Assembly (NCBI GenBank): GCA_964531805.1
Contig: CAZHGE010000004.1
Span: 1 to 64,000, forward strand
Source of the DNA: RGIG8767 sp964531805
GTDB lineage: Bacteria; Bacillota; Clostridia; Lachnospirales; Lachnospiraceae
Length of the DNA: 64,000 bases
Reading direction: 5' to 3'
Shown piece after piece: positions 54,818 through 62,440 of this stretch (position 1 is the first letter of the stretch; every line of letters starts with the position of its first letter). The position numbers were made by a program, and so were the translations under genes. A model generated the notes under the pieces. That model was given only the letters and a program-made list of their open reading frames with translations, did not search any database and was not told the DNA's origin.

Positions 54818-57800
54818 ATGAAAATGAAACGAATTGCAGCAGGATTACTTAGTTTCATATTGTTGATGGGAAATTCCCTGACCGTTTTCGCAACACAGCC
54901 GGACACAGTCATAGAGACTGTGTCCGGTAATGAAGTGTTGTCTGAAAATGATGAAGAAATATCAGAACAGACAGTATCTGGAAATGATGCAGAAACCTTA
55001 GGACAGACAGTGTCTGCAAATAATGCATCAGCATCCATGCAGAGTGTGACAGATATCCCGGAGGAATACATAGAAATTGCGCAGGAAGCAAAGGCAGATT
55101 TGCAGAGTTGTCTGGAGGAAAAAGATATCTTTGCCATTGTCTATCTGACGGATTCCTATGCGGTTAAAGAGCAGCCGGAAGAGGATGCGAAGACGGTTGT
55201 TTCTATACCAATGGCGAGAACTGTTCAGATTTTGGACATGGATGTGGAATGGAAATATCAGGAGAAATGGGAAGAATATATTCCTACTGTCTGGTATGAA
55301 ACGCAGTTCTATGTGGGGGAAACATTATATAGTGGGTACATAGAGGAAAACTATCTTGCTTATTCGGATGAAGTGTTATTACAGTGGAAAGATGCATGGT
55401 ATATGCTTTTTCCTATATCACAGTCATTGTATTCAGAGATTAACAAATCCGTGCAGGGAACGGCGAATGCTTCCTATGCGGATGTAAGTCAATTCCCGGT
55501 AAGTTATCAGAGTGCATTGAATAAATTGAAAGCAGCCCATCCAAACTGGATATTTGTTCCGATGAAGGTGAACCGCAACTGGGATGATTGTGTGGCAGAA
55601 CAGAAGGGTAATTACAGCTGGATCTATTATAATCAGCCAGCAGAATATCGGGGAGCGCAGATTAATAGTCAATGGTATTATGCTTCGGAAGAGGGGATTG
55701 CATATTACATGGACCCCCGTAATTTTTTAACAGAAGCAAATATTTTCCAGTTTGAGCAGAATACATACAATGCATCCTATCATACACAGGATGCGTTACA
55801 GGCCTTTTTAAATAATACCTTTATGAAAGGTGTTGTGCCGGATGATTCCCAGAAAAGAACCTATGCAAAGGTTATTTTTGACTCGGGTAAATCAAGAGGA
55901 TTAAGCCCATTTAACTTAGCTGCACGTGTGATTCAGGAGCAGGGCGTGAATGGTACCTCTGCCATGATTTCCGGTACATATCCGGGGTATGAAGGATATT
56001 ATAATCATTATAATATCAGTGCCAGTGGTACTACGAATGCGGCAGTTTTTAAAAGCGGTCTTACATATGCAAAAAACAAAGGATGGAATACCCGTGTAAA
56101 ATCCTTAGAAGGTGGTGCCGCATTTATTGGTAACGGTTATATTTTACAGGGACAGGATACTTTATATCTGCAAAAGTTTGATATTGAGCATGGGAGCAGT
56201 TCCCTTCATCAGTATATGCAGAATATTATGGCTCCGTACACGGAAGGCCGTTCCATGAAGACCATGTATACCAATGCGGGTTCTTTAAACAGCGCTTTTG
56301 TATTCAAAATTCCGGTATTCAATAACATGCCGAATGAATATAACTTTACGATTAATACGAAGTCTGTCACGTTACAGCGTGGGGTGAAAGGAAAAGAAAC
56401 TTATACCTTAATTGTAAAATGTAATGGAGATATTGATAAAACGGCTACTTTTAAATCTGCAAATGAAAAGGTAGCAACCGTTTCTGATGATGGTGTGATT
56501 ACAGCAGTGGGAAGTGGTGAGACTACCATTACAATCACAGTAAAAAAATCTGATATGGAAGAAGCACAGACATTTACTTGTACTGTCAAAGTGCTTAGTC
56601 CATTGCAGGGCATTTCCCTTAATGTGGAAGAACAGGAACTGTTTTTAGCAGAAAATCTGCCGGAAAAAGTTGCTTATTTAGATGAAAATGGTGTAACCAA
56701 ATATAAATATGCAAGTAAAGGAGAACTTCCATCCCAGGTAACCCTGGAAGTGTCCTATGACCCTTCCGATACGACAGATAACCGGACGGTTACCTGGACG
56801 GTTGCGGATGAGAATATTGTTTCCATTGAAATACCGGAGGGACAAACGCAAGAAGCGGTTATCACAGCCAAAAGCAGCGGCACTACAACAGTGACTGCAA
56901 AAGTGGGCAAGTTTACCCAAACGGCAACTGTTACAGTACGTGTTCCAATGACAGAAGCAAAGTTAAATTTGGAACAGAATGAGATTAGTCTTTATAAAGG
57001 TGAGACCACCCAGGTTAAGGTATCTTATTCTCCGAAAGATACGACGGACCGGATTGAACCGGTTTGGACATCCGAGGATGAAAGTGTAGCGGTAATAGAA
57101 AATGGAATGATTATTGCCAAAGGAAAGGGAAGTACTAAGCTTCATGCAGCAATAGGACCGTTTGATGGAAGCCAGAACGAATTGACAGTAAAAGTAACAG
57201 TAAAGGAATATACCGTTACTTTTATGGGGTCCGATGGTACAACAGAATTAATGACTGTACCGGGAGAATATGGCAAATCCCTTGCGAGTCTTACTGTACC
57301 GGAAGATACTGAACTTCCATGGATTTTAGAAGGGGATGAGGATTCTTATTTTGTTGGCTGGTATACGGAAAAAGACGGTACTGGCAATGCGGTATCTAAG
57401 AATACCATCCTTTACGGAGATATGACTTTATACCCGTATTTTAAAGAGGCTTCTGAGGCGGATTTTTATATCAAACCGATAGGAAGTGTGACATATACGG
57501 GTGCCTATATTAAACCGGATGTACAGGTATATAGTGGAAGTACGCTGTTAAAAAAAGATGCGGATTACACTCTTTCTTATAAGAATAACAAGGCCGTAAA
57601 TGATGGTACAGATCCAGCTAAATTGGATAAATTACCGACCGTTATCATAACTGGTAAGGGCAAGTATGCACAGTGGCAGGCTGAGGAGTATTTTTATATC
57701 ACAGCGAAGAATATTTCCCAGGTGGATATCACTGCTAAAAATTTATCCGTGGATTATACGGGAAATGTTCAGAAACTGCGTCCGACTATTTCAGATGGCG

Positions 57801-59608
57801 GAAGAACACTTGTTAATAATGTGGACTATACGCTGGAATATCCGGATACAGAAGAAGGTGCTTATAAAGAAGCAGGAACCTATCCGGTAAAAGTTACTGG
57901 TAAAGGAAATTATGAAGGAACCAGATATTTATATATTACCATTACGAAGCGTGTGATGATGGAGGATGTGTCTGTCAGTGTGCCGGCTTCTGTAAAATAT
58001 AACAATGGTAAGACGTATTCATCTGTTGATGAAATAGGGGCATGTGAGCCGGAAGTGACCGTAAAATACAATGGTAATATTTTGATTAAAGATACCGATT
58101 ATACTCTTTCTTATAGTAATCACACAGAAATTGGTACGGCAAGTGTTACAGTTACAGGACTGGGCGCTTATATCGGAAGTAAGACGGTTTCGTTTAAAAT
58201 TGTTGGAACAGATATTTCAACAGCCACGGTAACAGGTATTAGCAATAAGGGGTATACCGGCGAGGCGCTAACCCAGAGTAATCTGGTATTGAAGGATAAA
58301 AATAAAACACCGCTCCGGGAAAATCTTGATTATACGGTTACTTATAAAAATAATACGAAGACAGGAAAGGCATCGGTTGTTTTTACAGGTATTCATGGAT
58401 ATACAGGAAGCCTTACCAAAACATTTACCATTGAACCATATGATATTTCAAAAAATGAATTGACCTACGAAGCAGAGGCGGAGGGGAATACTACACCCGA
58501 AACAAGAAAAGCATTCGAGGTAAGCCTGATCTCAGATTCTGTGGAATATGATAAAGCGGGTGCACAGACGGATGTTACCGTTACATTCAAGGGAGAAGTC
58601 CTCACGAAAGGCACAGACTACAAGGTAAGTTACCGCAATAATAATAAAGTGACAAATGATCAGACTACAGAAATGCCAATGGTAGTGATTACAGGAAAAG
58701 GCAGCTTTGAAGGGGAACTGACAAAGACATTTGCGATCACTACAAAGAATATCAATAAGGTTACCATGTCAGCGAATAATGTGACTTTCCGTAATAAAAA
58801 AGGCTTCTGCTTTGTCGAGCCGGTTTTAAAGGATGAAAGTGGAAGACGATTAGAGGCTGGTACGGATTATACAGATCTGAAATATACCTATGTGGCAGAA
58901 ACATTGCTGTATGATGGATCGTATAAGCTTGCGGGAAGTGAAGTGGGAGAGAATGATATTCCGGTTGCGAAGGCTGGAGTAGAACCGTATATTAAAGTAA
59001 CAGCAAAAGGAACTGGAAATTATACAGGCGAGATATCCTGTACCTATCAGATATTAGAAGATAAGACCATCTTTGAACAGATATTCCCAGATGAACCGGA
59101 GAACAATAATGTGAGTGCAGGTACAAATCAAAATGTAATACAGGACGCTCCGGTTGAGAGTACTACGATACCGGAAGAAGAAAGTAAAGGGCAGACAGAG
59201 GCAGTGGATGACACAACACAAAGTGGTGTGGAAGGAACTACCCAGAATGTTACCCGGTTGCCGGAAACGGATAGTACAGCGGATCAGACATCGGTTTTAG
59301 CACAGATTCAGCAGGATAAGCAGGAATTGTTACAGGATACAGTCGGAGCTATGTCTGAATCGGTTAAGGAATCAGATGCAGATACTATAGATTCTGATTC
59401 TGTAGAGGAGATGCAGCAGATCACAGAGGGGGCTGCGGATGAATTGCAGGTTGAATCTGTTTCTAAAAAGAGTCATGGTGCTATTGTAATGGTAGTTATA
59501 GCTACTGTGTGTCTTGCTTTTGCTGGTGGAGCGGCAGGAATCAAACTCTATAGGAAAAAGAAAACAGACAATTTTTTCTTTGATGAAGAAGATGATTTTC
59601 TGGATTAA
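54818..59608 (+). CDS. Membrane-anchored glucosaminidase with Big_2, InlB-B and Ig-like repeats
   Basis: 1596-residue exported protein. The signal peptide MKMKRIAAGLLSFILLMGNS ends near VFA, followed by two VSGN motifs. An SH3-like region (about 80-210; KEQPEEDAKTVVSIPMARTV) precedes a glucosaminidase domain (about 225-490): HPNWIFVPMKVNRNWDDCV, YASEEGIAYYMDPRNFLTE, AARVIQEQGVNGTSAMISG with probable catalytic Glu374, GYEGYYNHYNI and HQYMQNIMAPY. This type cleaves GlcNAc linkages in peptidoglycan. Three Big_2-like domains (about 505-805), one InlB B-type repeat (about 808-885; FVGWYTEKDGTG) and five or so Ig-like units with DYTLSYKNN cores (about 890-1410) follow. A Gln/Thr/Glu-rich spacer leads to one membrane helix (about 1558-1580) and a KKK, then acidic, tail. 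It is the only member of the locus with an evident anchor. It starts 16 bp after giant protein 4, probably in one operon. Confidence 0.88.
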   Translation: MKMKRIAAGLLSFILLMGNSLTVFATQPDTVIETVSGNEVLSENDEEISEQTVSGNDAETLGQTVSANNASASMQSVTDIPEEYIEIAQEAKADLQSCLEEKDIFAIVYLTDSYAVKEQPEEDAKTVVSIPMARTVQILDMDVEWKYQEKWEEYIPTVWYETQFYVGETLYSGYIEENYLAYSDEVLLQWKDAWYMLFPISQSLYSEINKSVQGTANASYADVSQFPVSYQSALNKLKAAHPNWIFVPMKVNRNWDDCVAEQKGNYSWIYYNQPAEYRGAQINSQWYYASEEGIAYYMDPRNFLTEANIFQFEQNTYNASYHTQDALQAFLNNTFMKGVVPDDSQKRTYAKVIFDSGKSRGLSPFNLAARVIQEQGVNGTSAMISGTYPGYEGYYNHYNISASGTTNAAVFKSGLTYAKNKGWNTRVKSLEGGAAFIGNGYILQGQDTLYLQKFDIEHGSSSLHQYMQNIMAPYTEGRSMKTMYTNAGSLNSAFVFKIPVFNNMPNEYNFTINTKSVTLQRGVKGKETYTLIVKCNGDIDKTATFKSANEKVATVSDDGVITAVGSGETTITITVKKSDMEEAQTFTCTVKVLSPLQGISLNVEEQELFLAENLPEKVAYLDENGVTKYKYASKGELPSQVTLEVSYDPSDTTDNRTVTWTVADENIVSIEIPEGQTQEAVITAKSSGTTTVTAKVGKFTQTATVTVRVPMTEAKLNLEQNEISLYKGETTQVKVSYSPKDTTDRIEPVWTSEDESVAVIENGMIIAKGKGSTKLHAAIGPFDGSQNELTVKVTVKEYTVTFMGSDGTTELMTVPGEYGKSLASLTVPEDTELPWILEGDEDSYFVGWYTEKDGTGNAVSKNTILYGDMTLYPYFKEASEADFYIKPIGSVTYTGAYIKPDVQVYSGSTLLKKDADYTLSYKNNKAVNDGTDPAKLDKLPTVIITGKGKYAQWQAEEYFYITAKNISQVDITAKNLSVDYTGNVQKLRPTISDGGRTLVNNVDYTLEYPDTEEGAYKEAGTYPVKVTGKGNYEGTRYLYITITKRVMMEDVSVSVPASVKYNNGKTYSSVDEIGACEPEVTVKYNGNILIKDTDYTLSYSNHTEIGTASVTVTGLGAYIGSKTVSFKIVGTDISTATVTGISNKGYTGEALTQSNLVLKDKNKTPLRENLDYTVTYKNNTKTGKASVVFTGIHGYTGSLTKTFTIEPYDISKNELTYEAEAEGNTTPETRKAFEVSLISDSVEYDKAGAQTDVTVTFKGEVLTKGTDYKVSYRNNNKVTNDQTTEMPMVVITGKGSFEGELTKTFAITTKNINKVTMSANNVTFRNKKGFCFVEPVLKDESGRRLEAGTDYTDLKYTYVAETLLYDGSYKLAGSEVGENDIPVAKAGVEPYIKVTAKGTGNYTGEISCTYQILEDKTIFEQIFPDEPENNNVSAGTNQNVIQDAPVESTTIPEEESKGQTEAVDDTTQSGVEGTTQNVTRLPETDSTADQTSVLAQIQQDKQELLQDTVGAMSESVKESDADTIDSDSVEEMQQITEGAADELQVESVSKKSHGAIVMVVIATVCLAFAGGAAGIKLYRKKKTDNFFFDEEDDFLD
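54899..54927 (+). repeat. Perfect 12-bp inverted repeat early in the glucosaminidase coding sequence
   Basis: CCGGACACAGTC (54899-54910) and GACTGTGTCCGG (54916-54927) around ATAGA, at codons 28-37 just after the signal peptide. No T tract follows. The mRNA would form a very stable hairpin about 80 bases past the start codon. Confidence 0.75.
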
Positions 59609-59615
59609 TAGAAGG

Positions 59616-59643
59616 TGGCACTGAACAGAAAGGTTCGGTGCCG
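59616..59643 (+). terminator. Terminator after the glucosaminidase gene
   Basis: GGCACTGAAC (59617-59626) pairs with GTTCGGTGCC (59633-59642) with one G-T pair, and a T-rich stretch follows. It closes the surface-protein locus. Confidence 0.75.
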
Positions 59644-59678
59644 CTTTCTTATAAATTTTCTTTTTTTACAAAAAACAC

Positions 59679-59706
59679 TTGCTTTTTTCTGTATTTATGA
59701 TAAGAT
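59679..59706 (+). promoter_or_regulatory. Promoter of tRNA-Glu
   Basis: TTGCTT (59679-59684), a 16-bp spacer and TAAGAT (59701-59706), with a TG one base before the -10. It ends 18 bases before the tRNA. Confidence 0.6.
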
Positions 59707-59724
59707 AAACAAGCGTTAAAAAAT

Positions 59725-59796
59725 GGCTCGTTGGTCAAGAGGTTAAGACGCCGCCCTCTCACGGCGGAATCAGGGGTTCGATTCCCCTACGAGCTG
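59725..59796 (+). tRNA. tRNA-Glu (anticodon CTC)
   Basis: 72-base cloverleaf. The acceptor stem GGCTCGT pairs with ACGAGCT with a G-U at position 1:72, and the discriminator is G. The anticodon stem CCGCC/GGCGG holds loop CTCTCAC, giving CTC, which reads GAG. The T arm is GGGG TTCGATT CCCC. CCA is not encoded. It has its own promoter and a terminator at 59837-59870. It sits at the boundary between the surface-protein locus and the rimP operon. Confidence 0.95.
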
Positions 59797-59836
59797 CTGA
59801 CTGATAAATTTATATTTAACAGCCCAACCCGAGAAG

Positions 59837-59870
59837 AGTGTTGAAGTCGAATGATTTCAATGCTTTTTTT
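59837..59870 (+). terminator. Terminator after tRNA-Glu
   Basis: AGTGTTGAA (59837-59845) pairs with TTCAATGCT (59856-59864) with two wobble pairs, followed by T6 or more. Confidence 0.8.
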
Positions 59871-59898
59871 CTTTCAAGCAATTCTTATGAAGGAATTG

Positions 59899-59921
59899 GG
59901 AGGAGAAAATTATTCTCCTCC
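59899..59921. repeat. Inverted repeat over the end of the 54-residue ORF
   Basis: GGAGGAGAA (59899-59907) and TTCTCCTCC (59913-59921) flank AATTA, which includes the minus-strand stop codon. It may stabilise or end the leftward transcript, although no clear T tract follows. Confidence 0.45.
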
Positions 59922-60074
59922 AGGACCATCTTTACGTGGGCGTGTAGATTCTGGTAGGGGTTCTACTGCCTCAACCACGTTCTTGCTCTGTGGAAGATCT
60001 ACCTCCGGAATATTTCCATCGTCGTAAACTGATACAGGTGGATTGTTTGGTGATGTTTTGATTTTCTCGTTCAT
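59910..60074 (-). CDS. Small ORF of 54 residues ending in GPGGE, unknown function
   Basis: Minus-strand ORF with a very good ribosome site (AAAGGAAGG eight bases before ATG 60074). The product starts MNEKIKTSPNNPPVSVYDDG, continues NIPEVDLPQSKNVVEAVEPL and ends PESTRPRKDGPGGE. It has no Cys, no signal peptide and no membrane segment; it is rich in Pro and acidic residues with a basic RPRK patch before a Gly-rich tail. A leader-plus-core RiPP precursor layout is conceivable, but no modifying enzyme is nearby. It could also be a small disordered regulatory protein. It is divergent from the rimP operon promoter and shares a palindrome (60133-60151) with it. I do not recognise the family. Confidence 0.55.
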   Translation of the reverse strand: MNEKIKTSPNNPPVSVYDDGNIPEVDLPQSKNVVEAVEPLPESTRPRKDGPGGE

Positions 60075-60132
60075 AAACTACCTTCCTTTCAAAGAATAGG
60101 ATGCACGGATAATGGGAAAAATATACAAAAAA

Positions 60133-60151
60133 ATTACGTAAAGTACGTAAT
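60133..60151. promoter_or_regulatory. Perfect palindrome between the 54-residue ORF and the rimP promoter
   Basis: ATTACGTA (60133-60140) and TACGTAAT (60144-60151) around AAG. It lies 29 bases upstream of the rimP -35 box and 59 bases upstream of the small ORF on the other strand. Typical of a dimeric repressor site; the regulator is unknown. Confidence 0.5.
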
Positions 60152-60179
60152 ATTTGCCCATGATTTTCCTAGATTTTTC

Positions 60180-60208
60180 TTGCAAACGTGAATGAACAGT
60201 GATATACT
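60180..60208 (+). promoter_or_regulatory. Promoter of the rimP-nusA-ylxR-ylxQ-infB operon
   Basis: TTGCAA (60180-60185), a 17-bp spacer and TATACT (60203-60208). Transcription from about 60215 gives a 250-base structured leader before rimP. Confidence 0.75.
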
Positions 60209-60235
60209 ATGTAAGAACTAAATGATGATTACCTT

Positions 60236-60294
60236 AAAGAGTGGGCAGCAGATGTCCACTCTTTTTATGTGATAGTGGAACTATCACATAAAAA
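60236..60294 (+). promoter_or_regulatory. Leader attenuator of the rimP operon: terminator overlapped by a second hairpin
   Basis: Hairpin A: AAAGAGTGG (60236-60244) with CCACTCTTT (60256-60264) and T5, a good terminator. Hairpin B: a perfect 15-bp stem, 60262-60276 with 60280-60294, loop GGA. B uses the T tract and 3' arm end of A, so the two compete. This is a plausible attenuation switch for an operon encoding NusA and IF-2. Pairing is seen directly; regulation is inferred. Confidence 0.6.
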
Positions 60295-60301
60295 GACGCT
60301 C

Positions 60302-60419
60302 CGCAACACTAACAAGTTTGTGTCGGATGCGCACTCGTGCAGAAGTGTAAGTGCCGCTTACGCGGCCTGCACTCGGCGCGCGAATTTCGCAACACAAACA
60401 AGTTTGTGCACGAAATTCG
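60302..60419 (+). repeat. GC-rich structured element with a 21-base direct repeat in the rimP leader
   Basis: Near-identical 21-base copies at 60302-60322 and 60388-60408 (one mismatch) each contain a palindrome of the CACAAAC/GTTTGTG type. Between them GTGCAG (60337) pairs with CTGCAC (60367), and GTAAG with CTTAC inside. The second copy is framed by CGAATTTCG (60381-60389) and CGAAATTCG (60411-60419). The composition differs clearly from the AT-rich surroundings. Either a structured RNA leader or an inserted small palindromic repeat element. Confidence 0.6.
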
Positions 60420-60465
60420 ATTTCATCATCGATTACAACTGAATAAAGAAAGGAAAGGTATAAGG

Positions 60466-60930
60466 ATGTCGAGAGCAAAGACATATGAAACCAAAACAGA
60501 AGAAATCCTCATTCCCATCGTAGCGGACGCCGGTGTAGAGATCTACGACGTAGAGTACGTGAAAGAGGGCAGTGACTGGTATCTGCGTGTGTACATTGAT
60601 AAGCCGGAAGGCGTTAATATCAATGACTGCGAAGTGGTAAACCGTGCGTTATCTGCAAAAATGGATGAACTGGATTTCATTGACGATGCGTATATTTTGG
60701 AGGTGAGCAGTCCAGGACTCGGAAGAGCACTGAAAAAAGAGCGCCATTTTGAAAAGAGTATCGGACAGGAAGTAGAAGTTAAGACCTACAAAGCCATTGA
60801 TAAGGAAAAACAGTTTGTGGGTATTTTACAGTCTTATGTGGATGGTGTAATCACCATTCAGACAGAGAAAAAAGAAATGAAGTTTGAAAAAGCAGATGTA
60901 GCATCCGTTCGTCTGACTTTTGATTTTTAA
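60466..60930 (+). CDS. rimP: Ribosome maturation factor RimP
   Basis: 154-residue factor needed for 30S subunit assembly. The two-domain pattern is clear: VEIYDVEYVKEGSDWYLRVYIDKPEGVNINDCEVVNRALSAKMDE, then ILEVSSPGLGRALKKERHFEKSIGQEVEV and the Sm-like C-terminal part ending VASVRLTFDF. ATG 60466 follows AGGAAAGG; the longer upstream frame lies in the structured leader and is not coding. First gene of the rimP-nusA-ylxR-ylxQ-infB operon. In many Firmicutes it directly follows polC, which here is about 47 kb away. Confidence 0.95.
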   Translation: MSRAKTYETKTEEILIPIVADAGVEIYDVEYVKEGSDWYLRVYIDKPEGVNINDCEVVNRALSAKMDELDFIDDAYILEVSSPGLGRALKKERHFEKSIGQEVEVKTYKAIDKEKQFVGILQSYVDGVITIQTEKKEMKFEKADVASVRLTFDF

Positions 60931-60997
60931 AATATAAGCTGCCTCAAATTCTAAAAATGGCAGCAAGACATATTCTTACGGAAAGGAATGATAAGAA

Positions 60998-62146
60998 ATG
61001 AACAAGGAATTAGTAGAAGCGTTAAATGCGTTAGAGAAAGAGAAAGAGATCAGCAAAGAGACTTTGTTTGAGGCAATTGAGAACTCATTGATTACAGCCT
61101 GCAAAAATCACTTTGGAAAAGCAGACAATGTAAAGGTGGAGATCAATAGAGAAACAGGTGATTTTCTCTGTTATGCAGAAAAAGAAGTTGTAGCAACCCC
61201 TGAAGAAGTAGAGGATGATCTGTTACAGATTCATATTGATGATGCTGTTAAGGTGTCCAAGAAAGCAAAAGTTGGGGATATCCTTAATGTAGAGATTAAG
61301 TCCAAAGAATTTGGTCGTATCGCAACACAGAATGCGAAAAACGTGATTTTGCAGAAAATCCGTGAAGAAGAAAGAAGCGTAATCTACGGTCAGTATTTTG
61401 AAAAAGAAAAAGATGTAGTAACTGGTATCGTACAGCGCTATGTGGGAAGAAACATCTCCATTAACCTTGGTAAAGCAGATGCTCTTTTAAATGAAACAGA
61501 GCAGGTTAAGGGCGAAGTTTTCATGCCGACAGAAAGAATTAAGGTATATATTTTAGAAGTTAAGAATACACCTAAGGGACCGAAGATTTTAGTAAGCCGT
61601 ACACATCCTGAACTGGTGAAACGTTTATTTGAATCTGAAGTAACCGAAATCAAAGATGGAACAGTTGAAATCAAGAGCATTGCCAGAGAAGCAGGAAGCA
61701 GAACTAAGATTGCTGTTTGGAGCAATAATCCTGACGTAGATCCTGTTGGTGCATGTGTAGGTATGAATGGTGCAAGAGTAAACTCCATCGTAGAAGAACT
61801 TCGTGGAGAGAAGATTGATATTGTATGCTGGGATGAAAACCCTGGTAACCTGATTCAGAATGCACTTTCACCTGCTAAAATCGTGGCTGTATTTGCAGAT
61901 CCGGATGAAAAGACTGCAAAAGTAGTTGTTCCGGATTATCAGTTATCACTGGCAATCGGTAAAGAAGGTCAGAATGCAAGACTGGCAGCAAGATTAACAG
62001 GATATAAGATTGATATTAAGAGTGAAACACAGGCTAAGGACGCACCGGGATTCCGTTACGAAGATTATATGGATGAGTTCGATGACGAAGAATATGACGG
62101 CGAGTACGAGGGCGAATACGAAGGCGAATACGAAGAGCAGGAGTAA
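60998..62146 (+). CDS. nusA: Transcription termination/antitermination factor NusA
   Basis: 382-residue RNA polymerase-binding factor that controls pausing, termination and antitermination. It has an N-terminal RNAP-binding domain (about 1-125), an S1 domain (about 130-200; VVTGIVQRYVGRNISINLGK), then two KH domains with DPVGACVGMNGARVNSIVEEL and LSLAIGKEGQNARLAARLTG (GxxG loops). The C terminus is a short, very acidic tail of repeated GEYE, in place of the acidic repeat domains of proteobacterial NusA. GGAAAGGAA precedes ATG 60998. The attenuator-like structures in the operon leader make autoregulation by NusA plausible. Confidence 0.97.
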   Translation: MNKELVEALNALEKEKEISKETLFEAIENSLITACKNHFGKADNVKVEINRETGDFLCYAEKEVVATPEEVEDDLLQIHIDDAVKVSKKAKVGDILNVEIKSKEFGRIATQNAKNVILQKIREEERSVIYGQYFEKEKDVVTGIVQRYVGRNISINLGKADALLNETEQVKGEVFMPTERIKVYILEVKNTPKGPKILVSRTHPELVKRLFESEVTEIKDGTVEIKSIAREAGSRTKIAVWSNNPDVDPVGACVGMNGARVNSIVEELRGEKIDIVCWDENPGNLIQNALSPAKIVAVFADPDEKTAKVVVPDYQLSLAIGKEGQNARLAARLTGYKIDIKSETQAKDAPGFRYEDYMDEFDDEEYDGEYEGEYEGEYEEQE

Positions 62147-62149
62147 AGT

Positions 62150-62440
62150 ATGAATAAGAAAGTTCCAATGAGACAGTGTGTTGGATGCGGCACCATGAAA
62201 AGTAAAAAGGAAATGATGCGTGTACTAAAGACCGCTGAAGAAGGAATTGTTCTCGATAAGACCGGAAAGAAGAATGGACGAGGCGCTTATTTGTGCGAGT
62301 CAATGGAATGTCTTAAGATGGCCCGCAAAAACAGAGGCTTGGAGCGTTCGTTCAAAATGAGTATTCCAAATGAAGTATACGACAATATGGAAAAAACTTT
62401 TTCCGCAGAAAAGGAGTATTTGGAAAGTGAAGCAGAATAA
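62150..62440 (+). CDS. ylxR: YlxR family RNA-binding protein (RnpM-like)
   Basis: 96-residue YlxR (DUF448) protein, an RNA-binding protein encoded between nusA and infB; the B. subtilis homologue modulates RNase P. The signature is PMRQCVGCGTMKSKKEMMRV, then GRGAYLC. It starts three bases after the nusA stop, so translation is probably coupled. The C-terminal 25 residues are acidic and variable. Confidence 0.92.
   Translation: MNKKVPMRQCVGCGTMKSKKEMMRVLKTAEEGIVLDKTGKKNGRGAYLCESMECLKMARKNRGLERSFKMSIPNEVYDNMEKTFSAEKEYLESEAE

Noticed and set aside
35158..59608. Sortase-anchored LPxTG proteins
   Set aside because: No LPxTG-like motif with a following hydrophobic segment is at any C terminus. 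Only protein 5 has a membrane helix, without a sorting motif.
59725..60074. tRNA-Glu as an integration site with att repeats
   Set aside because: No second copy of the tRNA 3' end was seen near 13.5 kb or elsewhere in the window, and no integrase gene is present.
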